DNA from: Valencia hispanica | Lineage: Eukaryota > Chordata > Actinopteri > Cyprinodontiformes > Valenciidae | Assembly (NCBI GenBank): GCA_963556495.2 | Contig: OY747705.1 | Span: forward strand, 23,301,501 to 23,365,500 | Direction: 5' to 3' | DNA: 64,000 bases | In this document: piece after piece, positions 58,480-64,000 of the stretch | Numbering within the stretch: the stretch's first letter is position 1 | How the letters are laid out: the number at the start of each line of letters is the position of its first letter | Notes under the pieces: generated by a model | Told to the model about the DNA's origin: nothing | Database searches by the model: none | What the model saw: only the letters and a program-made list of their open reading frames with translations | Position numbers and translations under genes: made by a program

Positions 58480-59340
58480 ATAGAATGGGTTAACTGAACA
58501 ACTCTTTCAAAATAAAACTCGCCAATTACTGTCTGTCTCTGTCAGAGAGTCAGTCACAGCTGACTCGCCACACAATCCAAAGGGGCAGATATAGTGAGAA
58601 GCCTGACATCTCCATGTTTAGGTAATTATCACCACTTCTGGCATGAGCTGAAGGGCCTCTTAACTGCCTCATTGTTGTTGTTAAACAGTTTGCCCTGTTG
58701 ATTGATGATGAAAAGGGAACATACACCCACACCTCTCCTGGGACTGTGACATAATGTGCATGTGTCCCCTGTGGCCCAGCCAGCTGGGCAGGCTAAACGC
58801 AACACTCACAGGCAGGATTGTATGAACTACCACAGGGGGCTGGCCATAAATACATTATTCATACCTATCTGATGGGACACACTCCGTGGCAACACACACA
58901 CGCTCTCACAGCCAGTTTAGTTTATTCAAATTCAACCACTTTATCATATCAGTGGCAGGGCTGAGGAGTCACACATCCCCGTAGATGCTCTGGTCTTTTC
59001 CTGCACTGTCATCGGATTCCCCAGTGCTCCCCAGTGTGCAGATCCCCTCATTCATATTCATGTGGAGTCAGATTTTTGCCACAGGCCTCTTCTGTCTGTG
59101 CAAGGCAGGACCATGGGGCAAACCAATCAAAACACACCAACAGGCACACAAAAGTAAACCACCACAGTCATACTTTTCTAATCGATCCTAACATTCCAGA
59201 TAAACACGCACAGATATCTGTGGCTCTTTTCATTAGTCTGTCACCTCTCCACTGGTGCCAGTGTGTGGTGAAGGGATTATCTAAAAAGACCACTGCAGCT
59301 CTCAAACCCAGTTCACGCTGCAGATCTTAAAGCTTGATTT
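58480..59340. promoter_or_regulatory. Candidate conserved non-coding block
   Basis: Repeat-free, evenly composed sequence, best at 58540-58950, with TTAACTGCCTCATTG and ATAAATACATTATTCATACC (about 58846-58865). No coding signature. Confidence 0.33.
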
Positions 59341-59755
59341 CGATTTTTTGCGGCAACTTAAATTTTGCATCATCGTTCACATAATAATTTAAATACAACA
59401 CCCTGCAGACTCCAGAGTGAACAGTCAAAAGTGATCCTCATGTGCAGCACCTATGGTGTCAGACACAGCATATTGTAAAATTGTGACGTCTTTCTCACTT
59501 CAAAGGCATAAAAGATGGATGAAGTGCAATATGTCGTTCAGACTGAAGTTGAATTGAAAAACATCCGATTTGATTCAGAACCACATGTAAGTTGCCCTTG
59601 GTCCAATGGAAAAAGATTTGTGCTGTTCAGATTATCACTTAAATCTAAATATAAGTCACATCTTTGCAAAATAGTTGATTTGGGCCACTTCTCACTCGAT
59701 TGGGAATGTAGCCTCAAAGTCCTTTAGCTAGTTGCTATTGGTCTGAATGACTATT
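59341..59755. other. Unannotated spacer
   Basis: A short 70-codon frame (59515-59727) has no recognisable domain; nothing else stands out. Confidence 0.4.
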
Positions 59756-61158
59756 TAATTCTTGAAGGGATAGTTCAGAGTTTTTTAAGTGAGGTTCTGT
59801 TTAAAGATATAAGGAGCTAATCTCTTACCTGCAGTAGGTAACACTCCTAAAACTTTCATGAAGTATAAATCCAGATTAGTTTGTCCCATAGGCTGAAATG
59901 GCTAGTCTGGAGTTGTGCTAAGACCAATACTCACATCTAACCTCTTAAAACCAGTCCAATAACATAACAGTTAAGAAGGACATCAATTAACTTTGAAAAA
60001 AGGTGGCACATTTGTTATGAATGGTTATTTACTAAGAGTGTGTTGAGAGAATGGGTTCACAGAGACAATATTTCTGAGAAAACGAGGAATTCCTCCACCT
60101 GTTCTTTACATAAATTTTAGTAATTAATTTTTAAACAGAATAAAAGTTTCAGAAATCAAAAACTGCTAATTAATGAATCAACGTGTGGAGAAATTCCCTT
60201 GAGGTTTGAATAATCTGTGATACATTTTTTTATGTTTGTCCAATCACTAACAGGTCCAACAGTTTAACAATCAGCAGTTTTTTTAATGTTTAGTTTTTTA
60301 ATTTTATTTTGTTCAGGTATGATCACTATAAATATTTTAGATTTAGAACTACAGATGATTAAACACAATCCAGATTATTAAAAAAAAAACTGTGAAGGAA
60401 TAATTTTGCACCGCCAGGAAGCTCTGAATGAAATTATAAGTTTATTGTTGTTATCAGGTAATGATTATTAGCCAGTCAACATTCTCATAGTGCTTATCTT
60501 GTCTGTTCAGCTGTTATCTCTTCTTTTTTTCTACTGAATACAAAAAAGACTGCTAGAAAAATGATTTAAAACTGTTAGGTTCTTCAATGGTTTTATGACC
60601 AAATGTTGACAGTAAGTACAACTAACTGTCTTTAAGAGTCGACTGTATCAATACAACAGGACAACTCAAGAACCGTTTTCTGTTATACCTTTGAAAAGTA
60701 GTCTTAAACATGGATTCTGGATGTCCATCTTAAAACAGTCAACTCACTAACTTCACATACGTCACCAGACAATATTGTTTTGATTACAACTGGACAGTTT
60801 GATGACAAACATCTTGGCATTTTAATATCACAAGATAGTGTTAAATCCTAATTATTTACAGAGAAGCCGATTATTGCTTACAATGCAGGCAGCGCATCAT
60901 CAGTGACCTTCCTCTGTGAAACAAGTAGTGAGAATAGAATTTATGAAGCATTTGCTGTCAGACTAATTATCCAAATTTAAGAGCAAAGTGACATGCAAAG
61001 CAAAACAACTTATCGTTATATGACTGATTGTATTTTATTAATGTTTACTCCTTACTCTGCCACACCTTGTAAGGCAATGACTCTAAGTGTAAATGCCTTA
61101 CCTGTTCTGTTCTCAGCAGGTTTCACACAGGAAGATCCCCACCGGTAGATAAAAAAAA

Positions 61159-61460
<302 letters not shown>

Positions 61461-61520
61461 CTCACAATATCACTACTACTACCATATGCACATGTGACAA
61501 TAGTTAAAAGGTAAAAAAAT

Positions 61521-61744
61521 AGGTTAAAAACATAGCTTTTTAAAAAACTGATTAGTTTTTTTTATGAAGATATTTTGAGATGGTAGCTTGACTCTCAAAG
61601 ACTTAATGATATTTATTTACACCAAATGAAAGGTTAAAAATTTGCTTTTTTCAAAAACCGATCAGATTTTTTTAAATAATGAAAGTATTTTAAGATGGTA
61701 GCTTGAATCTCAAAGAATACATTGTTTATTTACACAAAATCAAA
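61521..61744. repeat. Tandem duplication of ~110 bp
   Basis: Unit 1 (61521-61630) and unit 2 (61631 to about 61744) share AGGTTAAAAA, AAAACYGAT, AGATGGTAGCTTGA, TCTCAAAGA and TTTATTTACAC in the same order, with scattered differences. Head to tail, without a spacer. Confidence 0.8.
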
Positions 61745-61840
61745 ATGATAAGGGATTTGACTGCAAATAAGATATTACCTACTTATAGCATTTTGATAGA
61801 ACCTCACTTAAAAATGATGAATTATCCTTTTTAAGAAGCA

Positions 61841-62240
61841 AAGGTGATATAAGGTTTTCTTGTCTCCCCTCTTTCCTCCATATCTCCTGCTCTTCAAGTA
61901 AAGTATACTGTCTTTTTAGCCAATCTGCTCATCTAAATCCATTTTCTACTCCAAAGTTGCAAGTAGTTCTTCATTTTAATGTCATGTGCCCGTTTAGGTC
62001 TCCAGGTTAAGTGCAGCTTTCCCAACAGCAAGCCTAGTGCCTTCAGGCCTTCTCAAACAGTAATTTCTTAACCACTTATTTCCACACTAGTTTTCTATCT
62101 ATGTAGAGGCCTCCATCAGACTGTAATTAGAGTCAAATGGCTGGGAGCAGTCTGGCTGCTCTGCAGGTAACCCAGTAAAATCTGGTGTCAGCTTTACTGC
62201 TTTATGTTATCACAGAACTGGGCGAGGGGAAAATTTTTGG
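61841..62240. other. Spacer, possibly regulatory
   Basis: The part 61960-62230 is more complex than the flanks, but no specific feature is visible. Confidence 0.3.
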
Positions 62241-62439
62241 ATAACTGCATTAAGCGGCAAAACTAGTGACTCATTGGATAAATTAATATATATTTATGTC
62301 CAGGAGTATTATTCCAGGGTACTGCCACAGAAAGCTTATTTCACAGAACACTTTCAAGCCAGCCTTGATAAGGTTTTTTGAGTATTAGTGTCATGTTTGA
62401 AAGTGCAGAAACGGGGCAAGAAGCAAACAAGTCTAAAAC

Positions 62440-62990
62440 AGAGTTTTAGGACTCCAGAACAAAGGACATGTTTGGCATAAACTAAACATGGTATTCCAGT
62501 AAAACAACCTCATATCAGCTGTGAAGCATGGAGCTAAAAGTGTCATGGTTTGGGGATGCCTTGCTGCAATAGGATCTGGCCAGCTCACATCATAGATCTA
62601 TCCATCATTCATGTATCAGAGGGTGGTTTCAGAAAATATCATCTATAAAAAATATATTTTAAGTATAAAGGGCAGGTCTGGAACCTGGAAGATGACAATG
62701 ACACAAAACATACCAGGTAATCCACCAACAACTGACTGGCAATAGAAAAATTGAAGGTAATGGTTGAAGTCAAAGCCCAGATCTTGATCTCGCTGAGAGG
62801 CTGTGGGGTGACTTGAAACATTTTGAACATGCAAGAAGCACCTCCAACTTCTCACAGCTGAAAGTGAGGAGACTGCAAAACGTTCCCAAGACTGACTTTA
62901 CAGACTGGAAGATAGCTATAAGAAGTTTTTCATTAAAGTTGCTTCAACCAAAGGGGTTCAGATTCGGCTGTATGTTGTCCCAACTTTTTC
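62440..62990 (+). mobile_element. Tc1-like transposase relic, plus strand
   Basis: Blocks in order: GCTAAAAGTGTCATGGTTTG (about 62535), GGAAGATGACAATGACAC around the second catalytic Asp (about 62689), and GAGGCTGTGGGGTGACTTG after the Glu block (about 62799). Terminal repeats are lost and the frame is broken. Confidence 0.78.
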
Positions 62991-64000
62991 TCTGATAGAA
63001 GCTACATTTTCTGTTTATATGTATTGTATCATGTTAGATTGGCAACTGTTTGGCCATTCAGTGGCTTAATGCCAGATACGGCTCTGTCCCTACAGACAGC
63101 AAAAGCCTTTCTAAGAAGGCTTTTTCAGAACAAGGCATAAACCCAGATTATAAAAGAACAATAAAACTATCCCTTATGTTCATTTCATAAAACACTGTAT
63201 AATAAAGCTTATGGATAAGAGCTTGACTCAAGAAGTTTAATGTGCTCTTATCAAAATACAGGTTGATGAGTGGAGAGTTCATGATGGATTAAACTGAAGT
63301 TCAGCTGTTTGGAAACCCAAATTACAAACTGTACATTAAACATATATGTACTGTGTATCCATACTTGCTCTGTTACGTGTGACCTTTTAAGTGTTCAATA
63401 ATCAAACAAAAGTACGAGAAAAGACCCTCCATATTACTGTAAAACAGTGGTAATACGAAGTTCAGTGAAGCTCTCACTTGAAAAGAGAATAGAACCACTC
63501 GAGAGTGCCTTAAGCTCAACAGATGAGCTTCAATTCGCTAAATGCTTGAATCCATATGACCCACAGATGCTTTAAAGCAGATTTAACAACAATAGACAGA
63601 TGTTGGATGTTTAGAGGTAGTGTAGGGGAAGCGGTTATCACACCGGTGGATTTTTTTTTTTTCCTTCATCCTTTTAATCTGGAAAAGACTCAGAGCTGTT
63701 TCTAAGTGCTTCTAAATCAGATAACAGAGACAGAGAAAATCAACTTCCCTGTGTAAGAGTGCACTGCTTTGTGGGGCTGATATGGACCAGAGAGGATTAT
63801 TCTTGGATGGCAGACTGGCTTTGGAAGATCTACAAAGATGGAAATATGGATGTTCCTGCTTTAGAGGATCATGACAGTCGAATAGCGGGTCAAACCACTT
63901 TGTCTGAGTCATGCAAAGAGTCTTTAAAAGGTAATGGCACCAAATTTAAAATAAACCTTTGTATTTCTTTACCTTGATGGATAGATGATGGCAGTAGCAA
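62991..64000. other. Unannotated end of window
   Basis: Nothing recognisable apart from a T homopolymer at about 63650-63661. If the mammalian gene order holds, the next gene should lie further right. Confidence 0.4.

Overview
The window looks like nuclear DNA from a teleost fish, probably percomorph-like. It has short GT-AG exons of a vertebrate kinase gene, an intergenic desert dense with fish-type Tc1, hAT, L2/Rex-like, SINE and Ty3/gypsy repeats, and no prokaryotic features. I cannot name the species. Most of the short open reading frames in the window are chance or lie inside transposons. Only two host protein genes can be supported.

Positions 241-9567 (+) hold a complete-looking mknk1 gene, encoding MAP kinase-interacting Ser/Thr kinase 1, the kinase that phosphorylates eIF4E. 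I could trace 13 coding exons with consistent phases and GT-AG borders, giving 462 residues. Its introns are loaded with transposons. A 0.9 kb non-autonomous hAT nearly fills intron 3. The 5.2 kb intron 10 holds a nest: a Tc1 relic apparently split by a long fold-back hAT, which is itself split by a second hAT, followed by a LINE fragment carrying a third hAT-like insert.

Positions 12608-13159 (+) hold an intronless coding region for a small two-pass membrane protein, best matched to TMEM275. A probable non-coding 5' exon lies at about 12050-12227. From memory, the human order at 1p33 is DMBX1-TMEM275-KNCN-MKNK1. The mknk1-tmem275 neighbourhood is therefore old, and the next gene beyond the right edge is plausibly dmbx1 (inference). 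No kncn-like gene is visible between the two genes.

From about 13.2 kb to 64 kb I see no supportable host gene. The desert alternates two materials. One is repeats: Tc1-like elements, of which the best preserved is 26681-28284, with one in-frame TAG in the transposase. There is also a decayed Ty3/gypsy element at 29343-33357, LINE 3' ends, tRNA-type SINEs, MITEs, a large TA/TATG microsatellite, and two short repeats with a hammerhead-ribozyme-like core. The other is repeat-poor, higher-complexity blocks with AT-core homeodomain- and POU-like motifs at about 20.5-22.6, 25.0-26.4, 34.6-35.9, 37.9-38.5, 39.5-40.0, 43.5-44.1, 46.2-46.7, 54.4-56.0 and 58.5-59.3 kb. These are candidate conserved enhancers of a neighbouring developmental gene. 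Conservation cannot be tested without alignment, so they are given low confidence.

I did not find a clear novel biological system. The most interesting leads are the nested fold-back hAT in mknk1, the hammerhead-like repeats, the nearly intact Tc1, and the candidate regulatory desert.
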